Position numbers and translations under genes: made by a program. Under the pieces are notes generated by a model. It saw nothing but the letters and a program-made list of their open reading frames with translations, was not told the origin of the DNA and did not search any database. Positions 23,905-36,638 of a stretch of DNA of 64,000 bases are shown here, one piece after another (the stretch's first letter is position 1; the number at the start of each line of letters is the position of its first letter). This stretch comes from Rosellinia necatrix. Its lineage: Eukaryota > Ascomycota > Sordariomycetes > Xylariales > Xylariaceae. Location: the NCBI GenBank assembly GCA_021209875.1, contig JAGYVD010000002.1:1-64000 (forward strand). Direction: 5' to 3'.

Positions 23905-24604
23905 CTATAATTTCGAGCTCCTGGGTTTCTTAGGATTCGCTTCGTCCCACTGAGCTCTTTTCTGCTTTGTGACCTTGGCCTTCTCACTGAGTGCAGCATG
24001 GAGATCTGCATATACACCTCCTGCTTGGATCAGGTTCGCCGGCTTTCCTTTGGAGTAGTCGAAGAAGACAACCCATCCGTTCGATTCGGCGACAGGAGCC
24101 TGTTGTCGCAGGGACCACATGGTAGTGGTAGCGTGGTAACGATCGGGTTTCACCTCGTCAATCCTATTGGCGACGATAATCTGCCGGACGATCAGCTGAG
24201 AAGGTCCCGGTAACCGGGGATTCGTCGGCCATCCCGGCTGTGCTTACCGAGTCTGGGTAGGACACAGGCCTCTTTATGTCCAACGTGGTGGTCTTCACAA
24301 TAACGCCAATGCCTCGCACCTTCATGAGGTCCTGGAACTTCTCTTTGAGGTGCTCCTCGAAACTCTCGAACAGGCGGAAGTTCGATGCCGACGCGAAATG
24401 GGGGTATCCGGCGTTCATGATGTGGCCCCAAGGATCCTGGTCGTCCGCCCACGATACGCCGTGCTCCATCATTGTCGACTCATCGTAACCTTGCGCGAGT
24501 GCCTGGCTTACTATCTTCTCTCGCAGCGGCTTGTAGGCCTCGCCGCCTCCGGGGGTATGGTACGAGGACGCCTCGAGCTGGTTCTTGAACTTGGCCGGTG
24601 CCAT
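23905..24604 (-). CDS. hotdog-fold thioesterase-like protein
   Basis: Exons 24248-24604 and 23905-24180, intron 24181-24247 (67 bp, GTAAGC, CTGAT branch, GCAG), giving 210 residues. It begins MAPAKFKNQLEASSYHTP. The block PWGHIMNAGYPHFASASNF matches the active-site helix region of fungal 4HBT-type thioesterase/thiol ester dehydrase proteins, and IIVANRIDEVKPDRY followed by ESNGWVVFFDYSKGKPANL completes the fold. Known members hydrolyse acyl-CoAs, and some are mitochondrial; substrate and location here are inference. The gene is divergent from the MFS transporter, sharing an 800-bp promoter region. No damage seen. Confidence 0.82.
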
Positions 24605-25404
24605 TGCTGACTCAATCGGTTGGGTTTAGGACGGAGGGTGTGGTTTTGCTGACGTTGGCGACGAACGGTCGACGATCGGATGGTAGGAATGAAGAAAGGC
24701 AACAGTGGATGATGGAGAGCTCTTGGCCCAGGTGTCAGATGGTATTCTGATAAACACTAGAACGCTGGACCATCACGTGACTAGCATGGCCGAGGTGAGC
24801 TTACAGTAGTTGGGTCCTTCCTCTCTCTTGGAGTAAACCCTTCGGGGGCAGGTGGGTCAAAAAGGCACCTCCCGAGGTTCGTGTGGGGCTCTCAGCGGGG
24901 CATCAACACAGAAGCCGAGGGCGAAAGTGGGCTGAAGCGTGATGCAACCAATAGAAACAGCAGCCGAGCATCTTGCTTTTCTCTAGGATCCACTCGATCT
25001 TTTAGCTATCTCTTGGCGCTTGTCCTGGTGCGTTGAAGCAAACACTGTGCGCTTTTGTATCCATCTGTGGCCATACCTATCTCGCGCAGAAGAAGGGCGA
25101 GGAAGGAGGACCTGAAACCAGCAGGACAGTTACATCAAAGCCTTCGTATCGCTCTCTTCGTCGATACTAGAACAAACCACCACCGTCATTTATCCGTTCC
25201 TCACACGGTCCTCATACAATGTCGCCAGGCATCGTACCTGAGCGATGGCCCAACCTCGCATAGTGAGATCTCACTCCCCGTGCTGCCGGTCTGCTTTCTT
25301 CATTTCCCAACTCCTACATATCTTGGCCAGAGAAGGTCCTCTCCTCCGAAGCCTCAGTACGCGAACTCATGCATTGGTAAGAGCGTGCCACCATCTCGAC
25401 CAAC
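24605..25404. promoter_or_regulatory. divergent intergenic region, hotdog/MFS
   Basis: 800 bp between two divergent start codons. Short frames at 25055-25432 and 25245-25508 overlap the MFS 5' leader and do not resemble proteins. No binding site could be singled out. Confidence 0.4.
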
Positions 25405-27018
25405 ATGGCCATCGACGTCGCAGCACATGTAAAGCAGGAACCGCCTGCCATCCCGCTAACCGACTCCAACCCATCTCTGCCTGGCCCTTTGGGTGGTATT
25501 CCGGGTAAGGTCGATGCCATAACGGACTGGGATGGCCCTGACGACCCGGCGAACCCCAAGAATTGGAGCCTCGGGTTGAGGATATACCATACGACTCTGC
25601 CGGCGTTGTATGGTTTCTCCGTGTAAGTCGGACAGCCCCTAGCTAGCCCGCGAAGCCGTCCAGGCCGCTGACCATGGCCAAGATCCCTTGGCACCTCTAT
25701 TTACGCCGCCGGCGTTTTCGCCGTCGCGGAGGAATTCCAAGTCAGCTTGTCCGTCTCCCTGCTGGGGCTATCCCTCTACGCGCTGGGTCTAGCCCTCGGC
25801 CCCGTCGTTGGCGCGCCCATCTCCGAGACCCAGGGCCGCAAAGCCGTGTACCTCATCACGCTGCCCATCTTCCTTCTGTTCACCGCCGGCGCAGGCCTCT
25901 CCAGGAACATTGAGAGCTTCATCATATTGCGCTTCCTCTCCGCCACGTTCGGTTCGCCGGCCCTCGCCGTCGGGGCCGGCACCGTCGCCGACATCTGGGA
26001 CATGGAACACGGCGGCGGCCTGGCGACGGTGCTGATCACGAGCACCTTCTTCCTCGGCCCCAGTCTCGGGCCGCTGATAGGTGGTTACACAATCCAGACA
26101 CGTGGTGACTGGCGTTGGCTCATGTGGGTTCTGCTCCTCATCGCCGGACCCATCGGCCTCATCGCACTGCCCAGCAGAGAGACGAGCAAGAAGATCATCT
26201 TGGCCCGGCGTGCCAAGGAACGCGGAGTGCCCGGGCCGCCCAAACCGCCGCCCGCCGCGGCCCTAAAGATGCTTCTGGTAATCACCCTTGGGCGCCCGCT
26301 CAAAATGCTGGTCTCGGAGCCCATTGTGATGAGCTGGGCGTTGTACCACGCGTTCGTGTTCGGCGTGTTGTTCGCCTTCTTCGAGAGTTATCCCTACGTC
26401 TTTGCCAAGGTCTATGGTTTCACTTCCGGGCAGACAGGGCTTGCGTTTCTGGGCATCTTCATCGGCACGCTGTTCGCCGTCATCACATTTGGCATCATCG
26501 ACAAAACGATCTATCAGAAGAAGAAGGTAGCGTGCGCGCCTGAGAAACCACCACCAGAGGAGAGGCTGTACACAAGTATGCTCGGGGCTTTTGGTATCCC
26601 TATCGCACTGTTTTGGTTCGGCTGGACGGCGAGGTCAGACGTGCATTACCTCTCTCCCATCGCCGCGGGGATCCCCTTCGGATGGGGCGTGGTGACACTT
26701 TTTGTGGGTGCACTCTAAATTCTATGATACTTTCAAGGAGTTATGCGGCTGACATGCATCTAGCTTGGCGGCATCACCTTCTTACTCGACACATATGGTG
26801 CGATGTATGGCGCGTCTGCTGTTGCGGCAAACGGTCTATTGAGGTATGCATTTGGTGCCGGGTTCCCCTTATTTACAATCCAGATGTACGAAAAACTCGG
26901 CATTGCCTGGGCTACCAGTCTTCTCGCATTCATCGGGCTAGCGCTGTTGCCCATTCCGTTTGTATTGTATAAGTTTGAGCCCGCGCTGCGCGCGAGAAGT
27001 CGAATGACGATGACGTAA
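25405..27018 (+). CDS. MFS transporter, DHA1-type drug/metabolite exporter
   Basis: Exons 25405-25622, 25683-26703 and 26764-27018, with 60-bp GT-AG introns, encode 497 residues. A soluble N-terminus (to NPKNWSLGLR, the usual junction in fungal DHA1 proteins) precedes about twelve hydrophobic helices. The MFS motif-A region reads GAPISETQGRKAVY, and the motif-C/TM5-type GP pair occurs in STFFLGPSLGPLIGGY. A plasma-membrane H+ antiporter is the family expectation. Position between a thioesterase-like gene and a P450 suggests export of a local metabolite, which is inference. The start is the first ATG in frame. Intact. Confidence 0.9.
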
Positions 27019-28354
27019 ATGCTCGATCTATGCGATGCACTATAGAGCCGTTGGCATTTTACAAATCTATGTCAACCCGCGACTGGTCGGTGGTGACCTC
27101 GCACATTGCCAGGCCAGACTAGAAAACAATTTGACCAAATAAACTCAATTCTTTCACGGTGTTATCTAAATATAGTGCATGTCTTATGTATACATCCGAG
27201 TGACTTAGTACGACTGTAGTTACGAACAAGTTAAGCTGTAATCAGCATTGCGGTGATTGGCTCAACGACAAGTATTTAGGTAATCAATTGCCGATATCGC
27301 GTATATTTGTACACTATGTATGGCAATTTCAAATCAGATGCACGGGGACCGTTTTTCAAACAGACATGGGTATAACGTATAACACCGTTGTAGTGTACGC
27401 CTATTTTTGAATCCCAAAGACTCAGGCACGTACTTATGTAACTACACCACTTGTGGTTAAGATTCCTCCCACATATGCAAGGTATCAATTTAGCCCACTT
27501 TAACTTTGACAGTTCCCTCTACCAACCATGTGCCTCTGTAGGGCTTTCAACCCCACCGCCACAGCCAGCCATATCCATGCTGGTGATCGCCCAGGTCCAC
27601 CAAGATCCGATCCTGGAGCTCACCCCCCTCCCCCTCCCCCCTTCCCCACACCCCTGGGAGATGAGGATAAGTTCTAAGCCAATTACCAGGGATAAATAGT
27701 ACTGAAGTAACACGAGATGGGATAAACTCTCCCGGCTTAGCTAGCTTCAGGACAGTAAGTTGACTTAGGTCGGGTAAGCAGGCCAGGGTTGCAATCCTTC
27801 CACTAACGACAAGTACGTAGTATATTCATTTCTCCCACTTCAGATACGTATACTACGTTTAATATTGCGCGGCGGCGAGCATCCCACTCGATTCTCCTCT
27901 CTTGGGGGGGTGACCAATGTATGTATGTGGTGTATGTTACAATATGTATGTGGTATGTATGTGGTGTATGCAACCTTGTGTATGCATATCTGATGGGAAA
28001 CCCGGGTACAACATCAAATCCTAATCCACACTACACGTGGAATGTCACTGTGACTGGGTCTTCCGCACGGCGAATGGCACCCCTCCCTTGCACGGGGAAG
28101 GTGACCCGTAGGTTTCCGCCTTTGCGTTACGAGGCACAAGTATGTAACTATCCCGTATCCCGGCGGCTATAAGGTGGCCTCAAAGTCGAGGAACAGTTCT
28201 AACGCTGTTAAACTCATTATTTATGACTCATCCCACCACGGCCTGCTTCACGACGGATCAGCCCCCCTCCCCCCTCGAAGATAACTATACTCGGAAGGAA
28301 GGAGCTTCGCAGGAGTAGCCCTCCCGCCGAATAGAGACCCCTCGAGGTACAGCC
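27019..28354. other. intergenic with simple repeats
   Basis: No gene recognised. A C-rich run CCCCCCTCCCCCTCCCCCC occurs near 27624-27645 and a (TATG)(TGGTG)-type repeat at about 27916-27985. The same GTATGTATGTGGTATAC-like string also occurs at 10152-10170, there spanning an exon start of the sugar isomerase. Confidence 0.5.
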
Positions 28355-29407
28355 ATGGCTCGCAGAAAGCACCCAGGGGCATCGTCTCTCAAACCGAGGG
28401 TCGTTGGGCGCGCCGAGCTGCCGGCCTGGATGCAGCAGTGCCAGTTCATCGAGAGGGCGTACCGGACACAACAAGACTCGTATCGTGGCTGTTTCCAGTC
28501 GCTGCTGTACATCCACAACGAGACGGTGAACATATGGTCGCACCTGGTCGTCGGCGTCTTCTTCGTGGCTATGGCCATCTGGGCGGCGTTTCCCGCCTTC
28601 CATGGCGGCTATGCCTTTAAGAGAACCGATCTGTTGGCCCTCCAGACATATCTCCTCGGCGCCTCCATCTGCTGCTTATTCTCTGTAAACGCCCTTCCCA
28701 CAGCCCACCCAGACATTCCATTCACGCCCGGAGCTCTAACCGACCTGGCGCAAGGCTTTTTACCACTGCGTCAGCTGCCACTCGGAACATGTTGCGAGGC
28801 GCTGCCTAAAGCTGGATTACCTTGGCATCGCGTCCAACATCACGTCAACGTGCGTCTCGGCTACGTATTTCGGGTTGTATGGCCAACCGAGGCTCACCAA
28901 CTTCTACGTCACCATCATCCTGGCATGTGGCTTCGCCGCGTTTTGGTCCATGCTGGACCCTAGCGCTGATGGCCCTCGCGCTGCTAAGTTTAGGTAGGCC
29001 TGTCGCGATTCATCATCTGTGCCCAGGGTTTCGCTAACGCCGAGTTCCCTGAACCTCTCAGGGCCGCCGTCTTCATCGCACTGGGCGCCAGCGGCTTCGC
29101 GCCCATCCTCCACGCTGCTCTGTCGCCCAGTCTTACGTTGGACGGGTTTTCTGTGGAGCACGTGGTGGCCCAGTCTGCTTTTTACCTATTGGGGACGGCC
29201 TTCTACGTCAATAGAATACCCGAGAAGTACTGGCGAAGAACCTTCGATGTCTGGGTAAGCTTCTTAACCGATCGAGCGACGGCAGGTAGAGATCCTGACA
29301 CTATACAGGGCGCTAGCCATCAGGTGTTCCATATCCTTGTAAGCGTGGCACAGATCTTGCATCTACTAGGCTTGAAAAAGTCCTTGCTACGGCACTACAC
29401 TACATGA
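28355..29407 (+). CDS. PAQR/AdipoR-like seven-helix membrane protein (haemolysin III family)
   Basis: Exons 28355-28684, 28755-28993, 29062-29254 and 29309-29407 give 286 residues. The third intron (54 bp) is a multiple of three, so an unspliced frame also reads through, but relatives have FDVW directly followed by GASHQ. The signature block DSYRGCFQSLLYIHNETVN is classic PAQR. The zinc-site residues are all present: FYHC (helix 2 His), KLDYLGI (Asp) and GASHQVFH (two His near the C-terminus). Yeast homologues (Izh proteins) affect zinc and sterol homeostasis, and animal ones are ceramidase-like. It probably sits in the plasma or ER membrane. No sign of decay. Confidence 0.9.
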
Positions 29408-30045
29408 CGGCTTAGTAGATGCGCGCGGGTGGTTGCGGTACCGGAAACGGCTTGGCTCGGAAGGCCAGAACACCGCCGATTCCATGTACCTGCGGCGACT
29501 TTCACATGTTTCCCGCGCATTGCTACACATACACCGTGCTGTTCAAATACAGCCCCTGCATGGCTTACAGTAAGCTAGACCATCGACATAGCCGGACTCA
29601 GATAGGATCACGATGCTTCTTCGGCGTCTTCAACAACGTCCCAGAACGAAGTCCTAAACAGGTAATAATACACCCCTCTCGGAGACCGAAGGGGTCTCGT
29701 GGCCCCATAACGATAGCCAACAGGATTGTATGGTACTGGTATACAATGAGGGCTAAGGGGAGCGAGGTGCGGGATACAGGATGCTCGGCACAGGCATATG
29801 ACACAGGTCTAGATCAGGTACTCAACTCTTCTTGTATTCGCTCTAGTAGGATAATAGTTCACTATTAGATGCAATTAATCGGCCGCATCGTGTATACTCA
29901 TCCCACGCTATTGCACACATTACGATTGATACCGCAATCGAGACGGACAAATACTGCCCAGTGTATTCCACTCCAGTCCCTATCGCTTTGTTGAGCGCTT
30001 GGATTCTCGCTGCCGTCTGGCGTTATTTCCCTCGAAAACGCCGTC
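29408..30045. other. intergenic, P450 upstream region
   Basis: No gene recognised; open frames here (29419-29868; 29961-30158, which overlaps P450 exon 1 in another frame) have no family resemblance. Confidence 0.45.
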
Positions 30046-31743
30046 ATGGAAGCAACGGTTATGCCGACGCAGCCTGTTGGACTAGTGTCTCAGCTCTATG
30101 GCCACCTCAACGTCGCCAATACTACCATTGGGTTGATAGTTGGCGTAAGCACTCGTAAATATGAGCCCAAATGCGCATTTACTAACCGATGTTCTTCAGT
30201 TCGTGCTGTACTGGGTTGGAGCTAGCATCTATTCGCTTTATTTCCACCCTCTCTCCAAATATCCAGGCCCTAGACTGTGGGCGATATCCCGTCTCCCATA
30301 TGCATATTATTTGCGAAAAGGTAAACTGCCGCAAACAGTCAAGACCCTCCACGATAGGTATGGTACCATAATCAGGATCGCACCGGACGAATTGAGCTTC
30401 GTCGATTCTGCAGCATGGAAAGACATCATGGTGCCCAAGCCCGGCCACGGGCCTTTTGACAAGTGGACAAAATATCTCAACCCTGCCGTCAATGGCGCAT
30501 ATTCTGTCCTTACACATCCAACCACGGAAGGGCATGCGCGCATCAAGCGTCAGCTCAACCATGGATTTTCAGACAAGGCTCTACTGGCACAGGAGAGCAT
30601 GTTCCAGGGCCATGTCGACCTTCTCGTAGACCGTATCCGCACGGCCGTTGATGGTGGCGAGAAAAACCTAGACATGTACAAGTGGTACGTCTGGGCCACC
30701 GCGGACATCATGGGAGACCTGGTGTTCGGCGAGTCTTTCGGCTGTCTTGAGGATGGCAAGCACCACCACTGGGTTAGCATCTTGATCAAGCAGTTCACCT
30801 CGGTCGTCGACCTCACCTGCCTGCGCTTTTTCGCGATCACGAGGAAGCTTATTGAATGGTATATACCAGAGAAGATGCAGAAGCGGCGGCGCGAGATCCA
30901 CGGTTACGCCGTGGAGAAGGTCAACAAGCGCCTCAACACAGACACGGACAGACCTGACTTCATGTACTACATGCAACGGCAGAACAAGGATGCCGTGCCC
31001 ATGACGCGGGAGGAAATCGACTCGACCATGTCGACCCTGATCATCGCCGGCGGCGAAACGACGGCCACATTCCTGTCCGGTATCACTTTCTACCTAGTAC
31101 AGTATCCCGAGGTCCTCCGTAAGCTCGAGGCCGAGATCCGTGGCGCGTTCAAGTCGGAGGACGAGATCAACGCCATCACCACTAACAAGCTGCCTTATTT
31201 CAACGCATGTGTGAATGAAGGCCTCCGGCTCTGTCCTGCCGTTCCTTTTGGCCATCCACGTGTCGTCCCTCCGGGAGGCGATGAAGTGTGTGGACAGCGC
31301 CTGCCAGGCGGAGTATGTCCTCCCCCCCCCCCCCTCCAATTGCTCCCCGCCCATGCTGATAGCTGATATTCATCTCTCTCTACAATAGACTAAGCTTACC
31401 TTGATGGCATGGGCTATGTATCGCTGCGAGCGAAACTTCAAGAACGCCGCCGCGTTCTATCCAGAGCGTTGGTTAAGCTGGAATGGCTACGATGATCGGG
31501 ACGCCTTCGAGCCGTTCTCCCTTGGCCCTCGAAACTGTATCGGGAAGAACCTTGCCCTGGTGGAGTTCAAGATCATTCTTGCGCGGACTTTTTTTCAACT
31601 TCGATCTCTCGCTCCCGGAGGGAAAGAGGGATATGGGTTGGGAGTGGGGTGACCAGAACATCTTCATGCTGTGGCAGTGTGCACCCATGGTTGTTCGTGT
31701 TCGGGAAGCCAAGCGGAATGTAGAGCATGAAGTCACTTTATGA
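30046..31743 (+). CDS. cytochrome P450 with a C-terminal 1-base frameshift
   Basis: Exons 30046-30144, 30200-31312 and 31389 onward. An N-terminal anchor (IVGFVLYWVGASIYSLYF) leads to HPLSKYPGPRLW. The I-helix is AGGETT, ExxR is EGLR, then FYPERWL, and the heme-binding loop is FSLGPRNCIGK with its Cys. The frame is like fungal CYP65/isotrichodermin C-15-hydroxylase-type monooxygenases. After IILAR (about 31587) the expected LFFNFDLSLPEGKRDMGW continues one frame over, so a single extra base near 31587 (ACTTTTTTTC) would cut the last 50 or so residues and replace them with about 20 unrelated ones. Without it the protein would be about 521 residues. The heme loop is upstream of the lesion. Intron 2 contains a 14-base C run. 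Either a recent pseudogene or a sequencing error at a homopolymer. Confidence 0.85.
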
Positions 31744-32190
31744 AGAGAGTAGTCTCTTCTGCTCATATTAGCCTATTTCAAGGAACTATCTACCTGCGTC
31801 TGCCCCGAGTTGTCGAGTTGCTTCTCTACATATAAGCAACCCATAGGGAGCTAAGTTTCAGAAGTTTAGCTTACAAAAACCGTACTTGAATCTGCCCTAT
31901 AGTGGTTGTAGCACTGAATTAGCTACATGCAGACATTCAAATCCTTCAGGTTAGAAATAAAGTGAAAACAATGGAATTGGGCTACCGTAGCTAGGTAGAA
32001 GTATGCCCATAATATCAAATACCGTCAAACAGTTATTGAGTCAACTTATATGCTACCTAGACGTCACTCTGCTGCCAACCCTCCTTGCATCAAAATATGT
32101 AAGTTTCATCGGCGCCTAGCTGTCTAAGGACCGATTCCATTGGCAGAATATTATAGAATCAATCACCAAATAGCTGCCCCCTATGACTAT
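31744..32190. other. intergenic, boundary to AT-rich block
   Basis: Unique sequence between the P450 and the first retrotransposon. It ends with the 5-bp ACTAT that is duplicated beyond the nest at 60541-60545. Confidence 0.6.
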
Positions 32191-32328
32191 TGTCAAATAT
32201 ATGTGGGTCACTCCACACCTCCGGATATATATTCTATTAAATATCCTAGGTCCTTTAACTTATCTCTATAACTAATTCTATTTTTTAAATATATTTTTAA
32301 TTATTATAATAATTTATTTTTTTTAACA
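32191..32328 (+). repeat. left LTR of element 1
   Basis: 138 bp. Its outer 90 bp keep normal base composition and its inner part is AT-converted. All differences from the right copy checked in the first 30 bp are C/T or G/A. Confidence 0.9.
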
Positions 32329-32342
32329 GGTTATAAGCCCGG
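32329..32342 (+). other. primer-binding site, initiator tRNA-Met half-molecule type
   Basis: Immediately after the LTR is GGTTATAAGCCCGG. The complement of the anticodon stem-loop of initiator tRNA-Met is GGTTATGAGCCC, so only one G-to-A (RIP-type) difference exists. Drosophila copia and other Ty1/Copia elements prime from such an internal tRNA-Met fragment. Confidence 0.75.
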
Positions 32343-35300
32343 ACTTGCTTATTTATATTATTTATTTAGTTTTTATTTTTAAACTTAGCTAAATTATTTA
32401 ATTTTTTAACTTAAAAAATTTAAAGCTAGAACTGTTTATATAAAAATTAATATTTAAAAATAAATTAAAAAACGTTAAATTATAAATATAATATATTATT
32501 TTGTTTAAAAATAATATTAATTATAAAATTTATTAAATTATTAATTTAAAGCTTATTAATATTTATAAAACATAAGATTTATTAAAGTTAAACTATTAGT
32601 AATTATTAGCTATAATTTTAAGCTTTTAGCTTTAAATAATATTAAGCTATTAAAAAAGTTTTTATTTTATTTTTTATTTATTAATTATTAAATTTAATAA
32701 ACTTTATTATTTTTTAAACATAAAATTATAAAAAAATAGATTATTATTTTAATAAGTTATTATTATTTTAATTAAATATTTAAAATGTTTATAAATATTT
32801 ATAAATATTTTTATAAAAAAACTTTTATAATGTTTTTTATATTATTATTTTTAAATAAATATAATTTTTTTATTTTACTAATAAATATGTTTTAATTATA
32901 TTAGACTTTTTATAAACAACGTTAAAAAAATAATTATATTTTTTTTATTATTATAAAACTTTTAAAAATTTGTTGTTAAGTTTACAGTTTATATTTTTTT
33001 GTTGCTATTTAATAATATTAAACTTTTAGTTTTAAAATAATTATTTTAAAAATTTATTATTTTTATTTTTAATTTTATATTTTATATATAAGTAAATATA
33101 AAAAAAAACAGAAAACTTTGCTTTATTTTTAATTTAAATATTAACGCTTTATAATTAAAAATTATTTTAAAATGTTAATATAAAAATAATAAAATTATAA
33201 ACAGCAAAAAAGCTTAATATTAATAATTATAAGTTTAATAAAATTATTAAATAATTATATAAGATTTATTAAAAAATAAAAATTATTTAATAATATAAAG
33301 CTATAAATATTTTTTATTTAAAAAATATAAATATTAATACTAAAAAAGCCAGCAAAAATAATAACAATTATATAAAACATATTAAAATATAAAAAATAAA
33401 TAAATTAAAAATATATAGTTATATAAATATGTTTTAAAATTAATATTTAAAACTATTTTATAAATAAAATTAAATATAAAATAATATTTTAAATTTAAAA
33501 TATTATTTTAAAAACTTTAAACTTAAAAAGTTATTTATATTATTTTATTTGTTTAATAAAATAATATAAGTTTAAAAACAGCAGTAAAACTATATTAAAG
33601 CTTGCAGAAAAATTTTAAACTATTTATAATAACATAGTTATTTTAAATATTAACTATATAATTTATAAACTTATGTTTTTAATAAATTTTTGTTTATTTT
33701 AAGCTTAAATTATATTTTTATTTTTATTTTTTTAAATAGAACTATTAAATTATTTTTAAAAAACTTGTTTAATATAATAATTAAAAAACTATTATATTTA
33801 ATAACGCTGTTTAAAAAGCTTAAATTAAAAAATAGTTATTAAAATTAATAAAAATTTTAACGTTATATTAGTTATAGTTATAAACTATATAAATTATAAA
33901 AAAAATATATATATAATAGCTAAATGTTATAAATTATATTTAAAACTAGTATTAAAAAAGCTTTTATTTTTAAAAACAATTTAATAAAAATAAAACAAAA
34001 AAGTATTAAAAAATAAAAATTTTAATAATAGCTTTAATATAAAATAAATAAATATTTTTTTTGCTGCCTAGCTTAATTAAAACTAATAATATAATTTTAA
34101 TTTTATTATATTTAGCTTTATAAACAACTTTTTATAAAAATGCTTAAACCAAGCTATTTAATAGTTAAATTTAATGCTAGTATATTAAAGTTATACGTTT
34201 TAAAAATATAACTTTCTAATAACGTTTTAAATAATTTGCAGGTTATTAATATATTAAAATAATTTTTGCTAGCTAATACTATTAAACAAGTTTTTAAAAC
34301 TTTATAAAATAATTTAATAATATTATTATTTTTAATTTAAATTATAATTAATATATATTTTATAAATAAAATAGTTTTATTAATTTAAAACGTTATAATA
34401 AGCTAGAAATAATAAAAATTAAAAATAAAATAATTATATTTAAATAAATAAAGAATTATATTATTATTATTTTTATAAACAGTAAAAAGTATAAAATATT
34501 TTTATAAAACAGTATATTATTTTAAAACAAAAGTTAAATTAATTTTTATATTTTAATTATTTAAAAAAGTACAGAATTTTTTTTATGAAAATAAAGTATT
34601 TAAAACTAAAAGCAAGAAATATTTTTTAACGCGTAGATAAACAGCGGTTTATATTTAGTTAATACGCCAGGTTTTAATATTAATATATTTAGTTTAAACG
34701 ATAAGCTTTACGTTTATTTTATTTTTAACTTTAGAATATAAGTCTGGTATAACTAATTTAAATATATTAATAATTAAAGATTTTAAATGCTAATAAATTC
34801 TATAATAAAAATATTATTTTTTAAAAGCATTATTTATATAAAACCTGTATTAAAAATAAATAAAAAAACCGTATAAAAAACTCTAGTTAAAAAACTTATA
34901 AACTTAAATTTATTTATATTAATTTTGTTAAAATACTAATAAAACAAAATTATATTATAAAATATAATAAATTTATTTAATAAATAATTATAATTAATAA
35001 TTATATTTAAAAAACTTGGATTTTTTATAAAGTTTTTATTTAAATTTATTAATATTATTTAAACTTTTTTAATTAATATAAACGATTAAAACAACGTTAT
35101 TATATTATTATATTAGATTAAAAGTTAAATTTTATAAATAACGCGTTTAAACTTATATATTAAAATAAAAGCATTACTTTATTTTTTTTTATTATAAACT
35201 AGCATTAATAAAATAGTATTATAAAACAGGCTATAAAAGTTATTAAAAAAATCGTTTAAAAATTACTTATAAATATTATAACTAATAAAATAAATTTAAA

Positions 35301-36368
35301 ATATTAGCTTATATTAGTTAAAACAGCAGTATATTTAAAAAACTTATAGTTTAGCTTAAAAATAAAAAATAAAATTTTATATAAAATATAATATAATATT
35401 AAACTAAACTTAATATATTTACGCGTTATTAAATCGGACAGCTATTATTTATTAAAAAAAGCTGTTAATATTTAATAAAAAATATAAAAATATAAAATGT
35501 TAAGCTATTAAAAAATAACGTTATAAATTATATAATATTATTTTTTTTTAATAAAATAATATAAACTAACAACGTTATTTTTAAAAAACAGCGTATATAT
35601 TTATTATTAAAAAACTAGTTTTTTTTTTAAACTTATTTTAAAAACTAACTAATACTATTATAAAAGCCCAGCTAGTTATTAAAACTATTATAATTATTCT
35701 GCAGCTTAAAGCGCTAAAATTAAAAAAAAAAGTTTTTAATTAAAAAACTAAAAAACTATAACATACGTTTTTAATAAAACTTTATAAAAAATATATTATT
35801 TAAAACTATTAAAAGTAAATAATAAAAACAAACTTTTAAAGCTACTTTATAAAACTTTTTTTAATATTTTAATTATTATATTTTAAAAAACACCGGCTGT
35901 TTTATTTAAAATAATACCGCTTTTATTATTAAAACTATAGTTTGTTTTAAATTAAAAAACTTATAGTTTAATTATTAGTTATTTTAAAAGCAGAACAAAA
36001 ACTAAAAACAATAAAAATATTTAAAAGTTTATTATAATTATTGCTTTAAAAGTTTTATAAAGTTATTTTAATTTTTGCTTTTAAATAGGCCTATTTAGCC
36101 GGTATTTAATATTAATTATTAACAGCTTTATAAAACTTTTTATTAATATTTTTAAGCTGATAATATTATTAATTAGCATAATATTTATATTATTATTTTT
36201 TTAAAGCCTATTAAATTAAAATTATTAGCTTAAATAAAAAAAAGCGCTAATTAGTTTAATTAGCAAAAAATAATAAGCTGTAAATATAAGTTTTTTATAA
36301 ATAATAAAATATAAAAACTTATAAAGTTATTTAAAAAGCAGAAACTGCTTATAAGCAAATAAATTTAT

Positions 36369-36638
36369 TGTAATAGCTGCAATAGCAGTAGTTGGAGCAG
36401 AGCCTAACTATACCTATATATTAAAAAGAAAAACTAAAGTTAAAAAAAAAAAAGAATTATATATAGGGCCGACGGCCAGAATTCCTACTTATATATACTA
36501 CTAGCTATTTACTACATGACTAGCTTATTATATTTATTATTTTATACTTATATTTATTTAACCGGAGAATTAATTAAAAGCTGCTAAGCTATTTATTTAT
36601 ATAGTTAATTAAAGCTATTATAGCTGTAAGTTATAATA
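36369..36638 (-). repeat. left LTR of element 2
   Basis: 270 bp. Outer half well preserved, including GGGCCGACGGCCAG; inner third AT-converted (GTTATAATA where the right copy has GTCATAACA). Confidence 0.9.

Noticed and set aside
25055..25508. Open frames upstream of the MFS transporter
   Set aside because: No domain; they overlap its leader and first exon in other frames.
29255..29308. Continuous PAQR frame through this stretch
   Set aside because: The 54 bp have GTAAGC/CTGAC/ACAG splice signals, and relatives lack the intervening residues.
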